From: an uncultured Bacteroidales bacterium
GTDB lineage: Bacteria > Bacteroidota > Bacteroidia > Bacteroidales > P3
DNA length: 64,000 nucleotides
Direction: 5' to 3'
Assembly: GCA_900316055.1 (NCBI GenBank)
Contig: ONBK01000011.1
Location: 1-64,000 of the forward strand
Positions 1 to 10,100 of this stretch are shown piece by piece. The notes beneath the pieces are model-generated. The model did not search any database and was not told where the DNA came from. It saw only the letters and a list, made by a program, of their open reading frames with translations. The position numbers and the translations under genes were made by a program. The stretch's first letter is position 1. Every line of letters starts with the position of its first letter.

Positions 1-257
1 AACTGTGTGACGCCATGAAGAACGACGCGAATATCCATGTCGTCGTCACGGGTTACGCCGACAATACCGGCACGAGGAAGAACAACCTGAAGATTGGCCA
101 CAAACGTGCCTACGCTGTCAAGCGTATGATGACCAAGATGGGTGCTCCCGCCCGTAACATCACTGTTACCAGCAAAGGCGAGAGTTATCCCGTGGAATCG
201 AACGCCACCCAGGAAGGCCGCGCCAATAACCGTCGCGCCACCGTGGAAATCAAGTAA
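1..257 (+). CDS. OmpA-family outer-membrane protein, C-terminal fragment
   Basis: The reading frame is open to the window edge, so only the last 84 or so codons are present and the true start lies outside. The visible part is the second half of an OmpA/MotB-like peptidoglycan-binding domain: it has VVVTGYADNTG (usually TGHTDNTG), then a basic NLKIGHKRAYAVK stretch in place of the usual LSxxRAxAV, then the closing GRANNRRATVEI with paired arginines, typical of the family end. Such domains anchor an outer-membrane barrel or lipoprotein to the cell wall. The gene ends just before a strong stem-loop. What lies N-terminal (barrel, TPR or PD40 repeats) cannot be seen. Family call is confident; the full protein is unknown. 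Confidence 0.88.
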   Translation, partial: LCDAMKNDANIHVVVTGYADNTGTRKNNLKIGHKRAYAVKRMMTKMGAPARNITVTSKGESYPVESNATQEGRANNRRATVEIK

Positions 258-283
258 GAAATACTCTTTAGTTAAATGATGCT

Positions 284-325
284 GCAAAGGGATGCTCTTT
301 CGGGAGCATCCCTTGCTGTTTTCTT
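284..325 (+). terminator. Rho-independent terminator after the OmpA gene
   Basis: Eleven perfect base pairs link 287-297 (starting AAGGGATGC) with 304-314, closed by a six-base loop, with two further pairs outside one bulged A. A T-rich tract follows on the + strand. It ends the rightward OmpA transcript and also separates it from the converging DUF58 gene; the minus-strand side lacks a good T run. Confidence 0.85.
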
Positions 326-339
326 ATACAATAGGGTTA

Positions 340-1287
340 TTATTGCTTGCTGCGCTTGAGGAGGAAAGGAAGCAATATTTGGTGGAAGCCCTGGGCGATA
401 TCGACGGGGACATAGTCGATGTGATACTGCATGGCTCGCTGGCGCAGGGTAGAGAACTCCTCGGTCATCTGACGACGATATTCAGCGGCCACTTCGTCGG
501 GTTGGAGTCTCAACTGATGGCCTGATTCGAGGTCGATGAAGAGATGGGGGCGGGCATCGAAGTCGAGATTGACTTCGTGGGCCCTATCATAGGTGTGGAA
601 GATAATCACTTCGTGTTTGTTGTGCCGCAGGTGGCGGAAGGCGTCGAAGAGCGCCTCTTGATTGTTTGCTTGATTGCTTGAGTTGCTTGGGGAGGTGAAG
701 GCGTCGGTAAAGAGCACGACGAGGGAGCGGCGATGCAACTGTTCGGCAATGAGGTGGATGGCAGAGGCGATAGAGGTCTGTCGCTTTTCTTGTTTGTCGG
801 GATTGACAGGTTGCAGCAAATTGTCAAGGAGCCCCAACAGGTACTGCTGATGGACACTACTGGAGCGGCAAGGGGTCTGAAGGTCGATCTGTTGGCTGAA
901 GAGCGAGAGGCCGAAGGCATCGCGCTGGCGGTGCAACAGTTCTATCAAGACGGCAGCTGCGTAGACGCTAAAGGTGATTTTGTTGGGGTGGTCGATATCG
1001 CCATGCCGTTCGGTGGGGAAGAGCATGGAGCTGCTCTGGTCTATTATGAGATGGCACCTCAGGTTGGTCTCTTCCTCGAACTGTTTGACATAGAGGCGGT
1101 CGGTACGGCCATAGAGGTGCCAGTCGATGTTTTTCGTACTCTCGCCGGCGTTGTACTGGCGATAGTCGGAGAATTCGACAGAGAAACCGTGGAAAGGACT
1201 TTTATGCCTGCCGGTGATGAAACCTTCCACCACCTGGCGGGCATAAAAGTCCAGCGATTTGTAACGGGAAATCTGCTCCTGATTCAT
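340..1287 (-). CDS. DUF58 (von Willebrand A-like) protein
   Basis: This 315-aa protein matches the DUF58 family, soluble proteins with a von Willebrand A-like fold that usually pair with a MoxR AAA+ ATPase in chaperone or metal-insertion assemblies. Visible landmarks are the N-terminal FHGFSVEFSDYRQYNAGE block, the IDWHLYGRTD signature, and a MIDAS-like DQSSSM around residue 84 that would bind a divalent metal. No MoxR gene is next to it here, which is unusual for the family. The ATG at 1287 gives the usual N-terminus. Around 656-690 the reading frame runs through an octamer repeat that encodes SNSSNQANNQ, an apparent in-frame insertion in a surface loop. Upstream, repeat arrays separate it from trxA. 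Confidence 0.88.
   Translation of the reverse strand: MNQEQISRYKSLDFYARQVVEGFITGRHKSPFHGFSVEFSDYRQYNAGESTKNIDWHLYGRTDRLYVKQFEEETNLRCHLIIDQSSSMLFPTERHGDIDHPNKITFSVYAAAVLIELLHRQRDAFGLSLFSQQIDLQTPCRSSSVHQQYLLGLLDNLLQPVNPDKQEKRQTSIASAIHLIAEQLHRRSLVVLFTDAFTSPSNSSNQANNQEALFDAFRHLRHNKHEVIIFHTYDRAHEVNLDFDARPHLFIDLESGHQLRLQPDEVAAEYRRQMTEEFSTLRQRAMQYHIDYVPVDIAQGFHQILLPFLLKRSKQ
656..690. repeat. Octamer repeat inside the DUF58 gene
   Basis: Units of the TTGATTGC type lie in frame in the DUF58 coding sequence and encode an Asn/Ser/Gln-rich stretch. Confidence 0.7.
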
Positions 1288-1305
1288 GAAATTGGGTGAT
1301 TCATG

Positions 1306-1520
1306 AAATTGGGTAGTTAAGTAGTTAAGAAGTTAAGTAGTTAAGACAAATGTGTTCTGTCTCTGCCATTGCTGCAGCCAGTTGTTGTCAAATTTGTATT
1401 GTCATAACTACATAACTACTGTCTCCTTAACTACTATGGAATTGGGTAGTTAAGTAGTTAAGAAGTCAAGTAGTTAAGACAAATGTCATAACTACATAAC
1501 TACTGTCTCCTTAACTACTA
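1306..1520. repeat. Duplicated GTAGTTAA octamer array
   Basis: Two related blocks fill the gap between DUF58 and trxA. Block one starts near 1306, with octamers of GTAGTTAA to about 1346, then a unique stretch, then inverted octamers of the TTAACTAC type at 1400-1436. Block two (1440-1520) repeats the same left and right arms with almost no spacer. Each block can fold on itself because the left arm is the reverse complement of the right arm. The last inverted unit supplies the TAG stop codon of trxA (1518-1520). No gene is seen in this 230-base gap. Confidence 0.85.
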
Positions 1521-1832
1521 CAGCAGAGCGTTAAGTTTTTCCGCGAGGGTTTCTTTGGCCACGAGGCCGACAGATTTGTCGACGGGCTGGTCGCTGCCGC
1601 CTTTGAAGAAGAGCACGGTGGGGACATTGCGGATGCGGAACTTGGCGGCGAGGTCGCTGCATTCGTCGACATCGGCGGTGCCAATCATCACACGGCCTTC
1701 ATATTCTTTTTCGAGTTCTTCGACACGGGGGGCAAGTGCTTTGCAGGGTCCGCACCAGGTGGCGCCAAAGTCTACCATCACGGGCTTTCCGCTGGCAATC
1801 ATTTCGTTGAAGTTTTGTTCTGTGACTTTCAT
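1518..1832 (-). CDS. trxA: Thioredoxin
   Basis: A 104-aa thioredoxin of normal length. The redox motif WCGPC is at residues 26-30, in the usual ATWCGPCK setting, and the cis-proline loop NVPTVLFF follows near residue 74. It would reduce protein disulfides in the cytoplasm with electrons from thioredoxin reductase; there is no signal peptide, so it is not one of the secreted Bacteroidota thioredoxin-like proteins. The ATG at 1832 starts directly with MKVTEQNF, the expected N-terminus. Its TAG stop codon lies inside the last unit of the neighbouring GTAGTTAA array. It is separated from der by about 240 bases of repeat-rich DNA. Confidence 0.95.
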   Translation of the reverse strand: MKVTEQNFNEMIASGKPVMVDFGATWCGPCKALAPRVEELEKEYEGRVMIGTADVDECSDLAAKFRIRNVPTVLFFKGGSDQPVDKSVGLVAKETLAEKLNALL

Positions 1833-2072
1833 GGGTTATTATTGTTTGATTGTTTTGTTATTTCGTTACTGGGGTAGTGGGTAATGAATGGTTATTGGTT
1901 ATAGGTTTGCTCCAGCCCCTGCTCACCGACCTTGCTTGCGTCGCAGGCCATGACCAAAGGTCAGGCAGATTGGTTATTGAAGGGTTTAGTGGGTTTAATG
2001 GGTTTAATGGGTTGAATGGGTAGTTAGTGGGATGCGGCAGCTTTCTTTAAACTTTAAACTTTAAACGTTACT
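1833..2072. repeat. Repeat-rich gap between trxA and der
   Basis: The gap contains GGTTATT-type heptamers near 1890-1905, a 9-bp tandem of the form TTTAATGGG at about 1980-2026 (four units, slightly diverged), and CTTTAAA heptamers at 2045-2067. The middle part (1915-1972) is non-repetitive. No gene or clear promoter is seen. Confidence 0.75.
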
Positions 2073-3377
2073 TTATTTGGCACGGAAGTAGATGGTCATG
2101 GGGACTCCGTGGAAGTCCCAAAGTTCGCGCATGCGGTTCTCGACAAAGCGTTTGTAAGGGTCGCGGACATACTGCGGCAGGTTGCAGAAGAAGACAAACT
2201 GCGGGTAGGCGGTGGGCAGTTGGGTGATATATTTGATTTTTACCCATTTGCCTTTTACCGAAGGAGGCGGGTTTTGCTCTTTGACGATGGGCAGCAGTGT
2301 GTCGTTGAGTTCGGCGGTGGAAATGCGGCGCGAACGGGCCTCGTAGACCTGTTTGGCGGTCTCCAGCACCTTGAAGATGCGCTGTTTGTTGATGACCGAG
2401 GTGAAGATGATGGGCACATCGTCGAAGGGTGCGATGCGCTCTTTTATCAGATTCTCGTAGTCGCGGTGGGTATTGGTCTCTTTCTCCACGAGGTCCCATT
2501 TGTTCACCACCACCACCACACCTTTGTTGTTGCGCTGGATCAGGGAGAAGATGTTGAGATCCTGCTGTTCCAACCCCTGTTGGGCATCGAGCATAAGGAT
2601 GCACACATCGGCCGCCTCGATGGCACGGATGGAGCGCATGACAGAGTAGAACTCGAGGTCTTCGCTCACCTTGCTCTTGCGGCGCAGACCTGCGGTGTCG
2701 ACGAAGTTGAAGTCGAAACCGAAGAGATTATAATGGGAATAGACAGAGTCGCGAGTGGTACCCGCGATAGGTGTCACCACAGAGCGGTGTTCGCCGGTAA
2801 TCGTATTGATGAAAGAGGATTTGCCGACATTGGGGCGACCGACTACAGCGATGCGGGGCAGGCCGTCGGTGGGGTCGTCCTCGCCGTCGTCGAAATCTTT
2901 CACGAGCGCGTCGAGGAGGTCTCCCGTGCCGCTGCCAGTGACACCGGCGATAGGGTAGGGGTCGCCGAGGCCGAGGGCGTAGAATTCGCCGAGGCCATCC
3001 ATCTGGGCGCTATTGTCGACCTTGTTGGCGGCCAGCACCACAGGCTTGGGACATTTGCGTAGCATCTCGGCCACATCCTCGTCCATGGGGGTGAGGCCTT
3101 CGCGCGCATCGACGAGGAACAGAATGACATCGGCCTCGTCGATAGCCAAGGAGACCTGTTTACGGATTTCGACCTCGAACTCATCGTCGCCGCCCATCAC
3201 ATAGCCGCCGGTGTCGATAACGGAGAATCGTTTTCCGTTCCAGTCAGAGTGGCCATACTGTCGGTCGCGGGTCACGCCTGCAGTCTCATCGACAATGGCA
3301 TCGCGGCTCTCGGTGAGACGGTTGAAGAGTGTCGACTTGCCCACATTGGGGCGACCAACTATTGCAATAATATTCAT
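2073..3377 (-). CDS. der: Ribosome-assembly GTPase Der (EngA)
   Basis: The 434-aa protein has the tandem double G domain unique to Der, which acts in maturation of the 50S ribosomal subunit. The first P-loop GRPNVGKS spans residues 8-15, with DTGG at 55-58 and NKVD at 118-121. The second P-loop GRPNVGKS spans 180-187, followed by [11 protein letters not shown] and NKWDLVEK. The C-terminal KH-like domain ends with the usual ELWDFHGVP motif. Length and motif order are those of the family. The gene follows the DUF5723 gene by only 8 bases on the same strand, so it is probably co-transcribed with it. An acidic linker (DFDDGEDDP) joins the two G domains, as in other Der proteins. Confidence 0.97.
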   Translation of the reverse strand: MNIIAIVGRPNVGKSTLFNRLTESRDAIVDETAGVTRDRQYGHSDWNGKRFSVIDTGGYVMGGDDEFEVEIRKQVSLAIDEADVILFLVDAREGLTPMDEDVAEMLRKCPKPVVLAANKVDNSAQMDGLGEFYALGLGDPYPIAGVTGSGTGDLLDALVKDFDDGEDDPTDGLPRIAVVGRPNVGKSSFINTITGEHRSVVTPIAGTTRDSVYSHYNLFGFDFNFVDTAGLRRKSKVSEDLEFYSVMRSIRAIEAADVCILMLDAQQGLEQQDLNIFSLIQRNNKGVVVVVNKWDLVEKETNTHRDYENLIKERIAPFDDVPIIFTSVINKQRIFKVLETAKQVYEARSRRISTAELNDTLLPIVKEQNPPPSVKGKWVKIKYITQLPTAYPQFVFFCNLPQYVRDPYKRFVENRMRELWDFHGVPMTIYFRAK

Positions 3378-3385
3378 TATATCTT

Positions 3386-4843
3386 TTATCCTTCGATTGT
3401 GGTTCTTCCGCCGGTGCCGAAGAGGAGGTTAATACCGACCTTGAGGTTGAAAGCTTTGGAGTCGGTGATGTAGAAGCTGCTGAGGTAGTCGCCCATGAGG
3501 TAGATTTGGAAGACGCGGCCTGGAGTGGCGACGATGCCGAGGCCGGGGTTGAAGAGGTCCATGCCCGAGCCATCATAAACGATGGAGTTGGCAGCGGTGA
3601 CCTCGAGCCAGTCGTAGAGGTTCATGCCAATGCTCAGGGTGGTATTCCAGCGGAAGGTGTTCTTGGCATCGCCAAGGTCCATAGAGAGCGCGTTGGATTT
3701 GCAGAGCAGTCCGCGGTCGAACTGTCCGTGGAAGAGGAATCCGGCACGGAACATGCGTCCGAAGCTATAGCTGGCACCGAGGTTGATTTTGGTGGGGATG
3801 GAGAACCAGTAGTCGCCCGAATCCTTCTTTTCGGGTGTCATATCCTCGAGTTGATGCTCAAGTTGGCTGGTCAGTGAGTCCATGCTAAAGTTACCTCCGT
3901 TGAACATGCCGTTCATGTCCACGCCGTTAAAGACGATGGCGCCCTGTCCATTTTGGGGTTTCCAGGTCATCACGTTGTTCTTCCAATGGATGCCGCCGGT
4001 GAGGTCGTTGATGGAGAACGAGAAGGAGAAGGGGCCCCAGTCGTATCTGGCACCGAGGTCGAAAGCGATGCCGGTGTTGGCGTTGCCCAGCACGTCGCCA
4101 AGGTTGAAGATGAATTTCTTTTGGTTGGTGTCGTAGGGGGCGCAGGTGGCCGACTGGATTTCGTAGTACATGTGGGCCGTCACGGTGTCGAGGTTTGGCG
4201 AGGTGTTGAAGACCAGACGTGTGTTGTCGGTCTGCACGTTGGCCACACCGAAGAGCAGTTTTGCTCTCACACCCACCGTCAGGTTGATGGGCTCGAAGCG
4301 CTGAATGACACCGAGGCCGGTCTCGAGGTAGCTGGTGGCATTGAGCACATCGCCGTTGAGCATCTCCACCACAGGACGCACATTGCCGGCAGCATCGATA
4401 TTACCGATGCGAAGGGCTTCGACCATATCCACGGGGAATCCCACACTCACGTGGTTGATTAGACGGGTGTTGAAGTTGATGAAGGTGTTGTTCACCTTGA
4501 AGCCGAAACCGAGGAGGTTCACGTTGGCACCGAGGCGGAACTTGTTGTCGTCGGTGAGATTGTTCATCATGGTGTCGAGATTGATTACGGTGCGCTCATT
4601 GACGCGGTCGTATTTGATGAAATCGCTCACCGCCACGGGGCTGCCAAACTGAATGTCGGCTCCCGGAAGGGTGATGTACCAGGAGCTGTTGGTGGGGAAG
4701 AAGGCCGGGTTCAACAGGTTCGACTGCGGAGTGCGCAGCATATGATAGAACATATTGTTGGTCTCGTCGTACTGGGCTCGCGCCACATTGCTTCCTGCGA
4801 GAGTCATCAAGCCCATCAAACCGATTAAAAATATCTTTTTCAT
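3386..4843 (-). CDS. DUF5723 family secreted/outer-membrane protein
   Basis: A 485-aa exported protein with a cleavable signal peptide (basic MKK, a GLMGLM hydrophobic core, cleavage after ARA-Q). Its N-terminus contains [15 protein letters not shown], the signature of the DUF5723 family of Bacteroidota proteins. The rest alternates short beta strands with turns, ending [16 protein letters not shown], which fits an outer-membrane beta barrel related to the PorP/PorV-like group. The specific role is unknown. It lies 46 bases after a lipoprotein gene and 8 bases before der. The two secreted proteins may act together at the cell surface (inference from position). The hydrophobic core of the signal peptide is encoded by a 9-bp quasi-repeat (4803-4822) like that in the porin gene at 57738. 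Confidence 0.8.
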   Translation of the reverse strand: MKKIFLIGLMGLMTLAGSNVARAQYDETNNMFYHMLRTPQSNLLNPAFFPTNSSWYITLPGADIQFGSPVAVSDFIKYDRVNERTVINLDTMMNNLTDDNKFRLGANVNLLGFGFKVNNTFINFNTRLINHVSVGFPVDMVEALRIGNIDAAGNVRPVVEMLNGDVLNATSYLETGLGVIQRFEPINLTVGVRAKLLFGVANVQTDNTRLVFNTSPNLDTVTAHMYYEIQSATCAPYDTNQKKFIFNLGDVLGNANTGIAFDLGARYDWGPFSFSFSINDLTGGIHWKNNVMTWKPQNGQGAIVFNGVDMNGMFNGGNFSMDSLTSQLEHQLEDMTPEKKDSGDYWFSIPTKINLGASYSFGRMFRAGFLFHGQFDRGLLCKSNALSMDLGDAKNTFRWNTTLSIGMNLYDWLEVTAANSIVYDGSGMDLFNPGLGIVATPGRVFQIYLMGDYLSSFYITDSKAFNLKVGINLLFGTGGRTTIEG

Positions 4844-4889
4844 AATGATTTTCGATGTTTAATAGTTAAAAAGACAAGGGTTTGTACCG

Positions 4890-6209
4890 CTATTTTGACT
4901 GGATGTCGACATTGATAGCGGGATGTACTTTGAGATAGGCTCTCATATTCAAGAAGTCGCTACGTTTGACAGCGACATGCTTCAGTGCGCCTTGATTGTC
5001 TCGGCTGTCGACAGTGATTTCCACTCTCAGGTATTTCGAGTTGTTCAGTTGGTCGAGTTTTGTTTTGTCGAGGCTTGCCACCACCTCCTTGTGGGTGGAC
5101 GAGATGGCCTCATAGACCGTTGGGTCGTTAGGCATGGGAGCTGTTTGGGCGGCCGGCACCTTCTCGTTGGAGAAAAGGGTGCAGAGGCGAGTGACGGAAT
5201 CGGCGGCGTAGCCGTAGGCCGAGAGAGTGAGGTTCAGAGGGATGCCGTTGTCGAGCACCAGGGTGAACTCGCTCATTGTCACCTCGGCACTCAGTCCCTC
5301 GTTGATATTCTTCAGGATGGAGTCGAGATTGACGCTAGCCAGACCCGAACCCATGTCGAGGCTAAAACTATAGTCCATATCGTTGATGCTCACGCTCAGC
5401 GGCATCTTTACGTCCATGTTTGCAGAATAGATGACGCGCGTCATGCCAAGGCTATCGATGATTTGACCGATAGACATGTTCGCGATGTTCTGCGTGATAA
5501 TGGAGTTCTCGACGTTGAGTTTCATGTGGTAGCGGGCATACAACCTCGAAGGACGGTCGTTGATCATCGGTGCCATATCCATTGTGTCGAAGGTCTGGTG
5601 AACACCGGTTCTGATATCGTCGATCTGCACATTGAAATCCGAGAGGTTGGCATCTGTCGGGACGAACTGCTTGTGCACCCCGTTATAGTCGTCGTACCAC
5701 AATTCCATGGAGTCGAACACCACGTTCACATGGTTTGCAATGGATGCCGGGGCATCGCCATCCACAGCCACCGAGAGCACCACATAGACGTGAGCCATCG
5801 AGAGATTCTCCAACTCGACAACATCATTGAAGAAGTCGATGTCTATTGACGTCTCCACCACGGTGTCCTTAGTATAGAAAGCCTCTTTGGCGCCGGGACC
5901 CTTAAGGCCTGGAATGGGGGGGAAGGGGACATAGCTCAATGCGTAAATTGTGTCGCTCACGCCCACGTTGTACTGCACCGTAATGGTGTTGTTATTGGGG
6001 TCGATATTGCCTTCGTAGAGGGCACTCATGCTGGTCAGCAGGTCGTTCATGTTCATCTGACCGGTTCCTACGGGAACACCAAAGGTGGGATGTATCTCGC
6101 CGGTAATGTTTATCGGATGACTTAACATGCTCCAGTCATCCTCCCTCATGCACGATGTGAGGGCACATGTCAAAGCCACCACGGTGGCAAATAATACTCT
6201 TTTTTTCAT
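4890..6209 (-). CDS. Lipoprotein of unknown function
   Basis: I do not recognise a family. The 439-aa protein begins with a lipoprotein signal: MKKR, a hydrophobic stretch and the lipobox LTSC with Cys20, followed by acidic residues (MREDD) that in Bacteroidota often direct lipoproteins to the outer surface. The mature part is rich in beta-strand-like alternation and Asp/Asn, with no cysteines, no membrane spans and no metal motifs that I can identify. It has its own promoter (TATATTTG on the minus strand at 6298-6305) with an AT-rich leader of about 80 bases. It is followed closely by the DUF5723 gene, so the two probably form a small surface-protein operon, perhaps continuing into der. Confidence 0.75.
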   Translation of the reverse strand: MKKRVLFATVVALTCALTSCMREDDWSMLSHPINITGEIHPTFGVPVGTGQMNMNDLLTSMSALYEGNIDPNNNTITVQYNVGVSDTIYALSYVPFPPIPGLKGPGAKEAFYTKDTVVETSIDIDFFNDVVELENLSMAHVYVVLSVAVDGDAPASIANHVNVVFDSMELWYDDYNGVHKQFVPTDANLSDFNVQIDDIRTGVHQTFDTMDMAPMINDRPSRLYARYHMKLNVENSIITQNIANMSIGQIIDSLGMTRVIYSANMDVKMPLSVSINDMDYSFSLDMGSGLASVNLDSILKNINEGLSAEVTMSEFTLVLDNGIPLNLTLSAYGYAADSVTRLCTLFSNEKVPAAQTAPMPNDPTVYEAISSTHKEVVASLDKTKLDQLNNSKYLRVEITVDSRDNQGALKHVAVKRSDFLNMRAYLKVHPAINVDIQSK

Positions 6210-6297
6210 ATTAACTGTTATTTATTGTTCGATAATGTATATTTAACAAATTTATATTCAATATAAAACGTTTTTTATATAAAAAGTATATTTTCTG

Positions 6298-6305
6298 CAA
6301 ATATA
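6298..6305 (-). promoter_or_regulatory. Bacteroidota-type promoter for the 6209 lipoprotein
   Basis: On the minus strand TATATTTG fits the -7 consensus TAnnTTTG, with a TTG about 19 bases upstream fitting the -33 element. Confidence 0.65.
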
Positions 6306-6346
6306 GACATTATTTTTGACACAAGCAAATGAAAAATGAAAAAGGC

Positions 6347-7159
6347 TTAGTCGCAGAGCACATAAAGGTCGTCGCGCTGGTTGAGGAGCAAGACGGGTAT
6401 GTTGGCATCGTTTCTAATCAGGTGCCACTCGGCGGGTTTGGAGAAGTAGTCGCCAATGTCGCGGTCGCGACGGTCGGGAACAAGGGCGATGAAGAGTGTT
6501 GTCCCTTGCCCCGTTGAACCCTCATGGCGTTCAACACTCTTGATGGCCACGAGGTCGGGGTTGCCGAATTCGCTGCCACCTTCGAGAGCTGCAGTCTCGT
6601 AGGAGAGTCCTAAAGAGGAGAAAATCTTCTCCATATAGCGCATGTTGTTGGTCCAGCGCATCTTGAAGGCCGCATCGCGGTAATTGCGATGCATGACGCG
6701 GATGGTGCTGCTGAAAAAGCGAGCCATATAAGAGGCCCAGATAAGCTTTTCCTTGCTTTCGCGTTGGTGGTCGATGGTGAGGGTTGAAAGGTGAAAGGAG
6801 AGAGGGGAGAGGCGAAACGTGTCGGGAAGGACGAGGTAAGCAATTTTGCAGTCGCGGAAGTTTTTCAGTAGCTGACGTGGGTGGGAGAGGCTGTGGCGCG
6901 GGGCCTTGGAATCGGCCAATGTGATGGCAAGGACGGCGTTCATCGCAGTGGGGAGCGCATCGATGGCGTTTTTCCAGTTTTCCTTGAGAGCGACAAAGGG
7001 TACGTCGAAGCGCTCAATCCATTCTTCCGCATGGGGGGAGCAGGAGAGGAGTATCAATCCTTTGCGCAGTTTCTCGGCAAAAAAGTGCGCCGTGGGAAGG
7101 AGTTTCCCGGCATCCTCGGCGTTTTCTGCACATACAACGATGAACTGGTCTTTTTTCAA
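6347..7159 (-). CDS. Universal stress (UspA-like) protein, TTG start
   Basis: The 270-aa protein resembles the two-domain universal stress proteins of Bacteroidota. It has an N-terminal alpha/beta half with FRDCKIAYLVLPD, and a C-terminal half beginning DHQRESKEKLIWASYMARF and closing NIPVLLLNQRDDLYVLCD. The function is probably nucleotide-linked stress tolerance, but no binding residue can be assigned with certainty. No ATG fits: the frame opens after a stop at 7178 and the only good initiator is TTG at 7159, followed by AAAAAAGAC, so a TTG start is assumed. At 6779-6811 a heptamer repeat (GAAAGGT type) encodes LSPLSFHLSTL, which looks inserted. It lies 18 bases after the giant T9SS gene, on the same strand. 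Confidence 0.78.
   Translation of the reverse strand: MKKDQFIVVCAENAEDAGKLLPTAHFFAEKLRKGLILLSCSPHAEEWIERFDVPFVALKENWKNAIDALPTAMNAVLAITLADSKAPRHSLSHPRQLLKNFRDCKIAYLVLPDTFRLSPLSFHLSTLTIDHQRESKEKLIWASYMARFFSSTIRVMHRNYRDAAFKMRWTNNMRYMEKIFSSLGLSYETAALEGGSEFGNPDLVAIKSVERHEGSTGQGTTLFIALVPDRRDRDIGDYFSKPAEWHLIRNDANIPVLLLNQRDDLYVLCD
6779..6811. repeat. Heptamer repeat inside the universal stress gene
   Basis: GAAAGGT/GAGAGGG-type units lie in frame and encode a Ser/Leu/Phe/His-rich peptide between the two halves of the protein. Confidence 0.65.
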
Positions 7160-7177
7160 CGGATTATTCTTTAGAAT

Positions 7178-10100
7178 TTAGCGAATGAGTGTGATGTTGC
7201 CTTTGAACTCGCTTTCGGTGTTGCTCATGCAGCGGATGCGGCAGGTGTAGGTGTAGACTCCCGGCATGCAACGCTCGTTGCGATAGGTGCCGTCCCAACG
7301 GCAGTGAGTCAGGTCGTCGCTGGAGAAGACGCACTCGCCCCATCGGTTGAAGACGGCCACATGTATCTCTGTGAGCAGCGGGCTGGAGAAATCGACCACA
7401 TCGTTCACACCGTCGTCGTTGGGGGTGAAAGCGTTTGGAATCACGTAGTCGGGCGCACCGCAGTGGATTTCGTCGCAGTGGATGCAGACACTGTCTGTGG
7501 CAGTACAGCCATCGGGGGTGGTGACAGTGACAGTATAGCAGACAAAAGTATCGGTGGGTGTGGCTGTTGGGTTGGCAATATCGGGGCGGTCGAGGTCGAT
7601 GGCGGGGGTCCAGCGGTAGGAGATGTTACCGGAACCATGAGGCAGGTCGGCGTGGAACTGAACGCTTTCGCCGAGGTTGATACGATAGCTGTCGGCCCAT
7701 ACGCGAAGGCTGTCGATTTGGTGGTTACGATAAATGACGGTGGTGTCGATGAGCGGACAGCCTACAGAGATGAGCCGCGTGATGTATGTACCCTCGCAAA
7801 GTCCGCTAATCAGGGTGTCGAGTTGCGGAATTTCCGGGAGGGCACTGAGATTGTATCGTATTTGTATCCAGCCCGAACAGCTGTCGGAACAGAGTATGGG
7901 GGAAACCTCTTTTTGGTAGTCAGGTCCCAGAGGGTTTTCGATGGTGAAGTCCTGTTCATAGGTGCATCCGTAGCCCGTCACACTTACGTGGTAGTCTCCT
8001 GTGGAGAGTCCGTGGAATCGGTAGGTTTGTCCGTCGAAAGTCGAGTCGGCAAGAGGCCAGAATGTGAAAGTCACGGAATCAGGGTCGATACCCGGTCCCA
8101 GACGGAAAAAGGCGCCGCCATCGGAGGAGTCGTGGCAGGAGATGGCGATGAGTTGCCATAAATCTATCAGTGTATAGGCATCGACATTGAAGGTGTCCAC
8201 TTCGCTACATCCTGCCGTAGAGACACGGAGGAGGTAGGTTCCGGCTTCGGAGACCCAGGGATTGGCGATGGTGGAATCGCTGACGCCCGAGGTCAGCCAC
8301 TCGTAGGTGGCACCAATCTGAGGCTGCACACCTATCTGTATCTGGGACCCCGAACAGGCGATGTCGGACTCGGAGATGCTGGTCCCGTTGCCGATGACAT
8401 GCAACTGGTGACGCTGGGTGTCGGCCTCGGAGCAGCCGCCAGGCAGCAGGGCGACGAGGGTGACGGTGTAGACACCGCCCTCGCTATAGGTATGCGAAGG
8501 GTTGCGCTCGGTGGAGGTGGTACCGTCGCCGAAGTCCCAGAGGAAAGAAGAGCCTCGTCCGATGTTTTGGAAATGGATTGTATAGGGAGCGCATCCTGAC
8601 ACGGGCGGGATGAACTCGGCAACAGGGAAGTCGGAGGTGACGTTGAAGCGGAAAAGGGCGTTGTTGCAGTTGCTGGCATTGTTGGATGCACTCCAAGCGC
8701 CTGCAGTAGTGGGGAATCCCTGCGTGCCGCTGCAGGAGGCGCAGACCGACTGATAGAGGGTGCCCTGTCGGTCAAAGCGCGAGGTGCCGCCGTCAACATG
8801 GTCGCCACCACCATAGTATTGTCCATCTTGATGAAGCTCGCCAAAGAAGGTTGCGTAATCGAGACGGCTGGCTTGTTCGTCGAGGCTGATGATATAGAAA
8901 TCTTGACCATCGGTAGAGTCGCTCCAAGCTCCAGGAGAGGTTTCCATGCCGGTGGTGCCGAGAGTATGCCACTGCACTCCGTTATAGTTCACGAAATCGC
9001 GGCCCCATCCTGCAGCATAGACGCGATTGCAGATGTCGGCAGCGAATGCGGTAGGCGAGAGGTTAATGCGGCCGGGGGTGCCGAAGAGGGTGCTCCACAC
9101 CACGCTGTCGAGGTCGGGCGTCATACGCATCAGCAGCATGCCGCTGTTGTAGACGCTGTAGCCAGCATTGATAATGAAGTTGGTGCTGCCCATGGGTTCG
9201 GTCTGGCCAAAGAGGAACACCTCGTCGTGGCGACCTGTCCGGACAAAATAAATCTGGTCATAGAGTCCTTTGCCGATATATGAGGAGGCCATCAGGCGGT
9301 CTCCCGCGGCCGAAATTTTACAGACGAATCCATCGGTGTTGCCGCCCCCATAGAGACGTTGCCATGCGCCCGCGGTGACGGGGAAGTCGTTGCTGCAGGT
9401 GCCGCCACAGACGAGGAGGTTATAGGAAGAGTCGACATCGATGGAGTAGACAGCATCGTTACTGCTGCCGCCGAGGAAAGTGCTCCAAAGAAGGTTGCGC
9501 AGATTATAGTCGAGTTTCAATACCACGCCATCTTGACGTCCACCGGCAGGACCGGGAATACCCCCCATAACGCTCTGAACACATCCTGGGGTCGTCGGGA
9601 AGTCAGAGCTCATAGTTGTGGAGCCGATATAGACATTGTTGAGATTGTCTGTGATAATCTCTCCGCGGGCACCATCACCATAGTTGTAGTAGAGCGAGTC
9701 GTTGCCTCCCATAATGATACCGTAGTTGGAACCGAAATGGGACCAGTAGTTGAGACCATCGTTGCCGGAGCCTCCTATGTAGGTGGAGGCTTGAAGTTGG
9801 CTGCCGTCGGCCGAGAGGCGGGAGACAAACATGTCGCTGCCGTTACGGAAAGACAAGTTGGGTGCGCTTTCGTAGTTGAGGCTGTCGCCACCATGATGCT
9901 GTGTCTGGTAGGCCCCTGGAGTGGTGGGGAAGTTGAGAGAACCCGTGGTGCCGAAGACGAGGAGTTCGTCGAACGAATTGACGAAGAGACTATGCGGCAT
10001 GTCGGTGGAGCTGCCGCCCAGGTAGGTGGCGAAGAGGCGGTTTTGGCCGAGGGTGTCGAATTTGAAGATTCCTACATCGGCGATGCCACCGAAAGATTCC

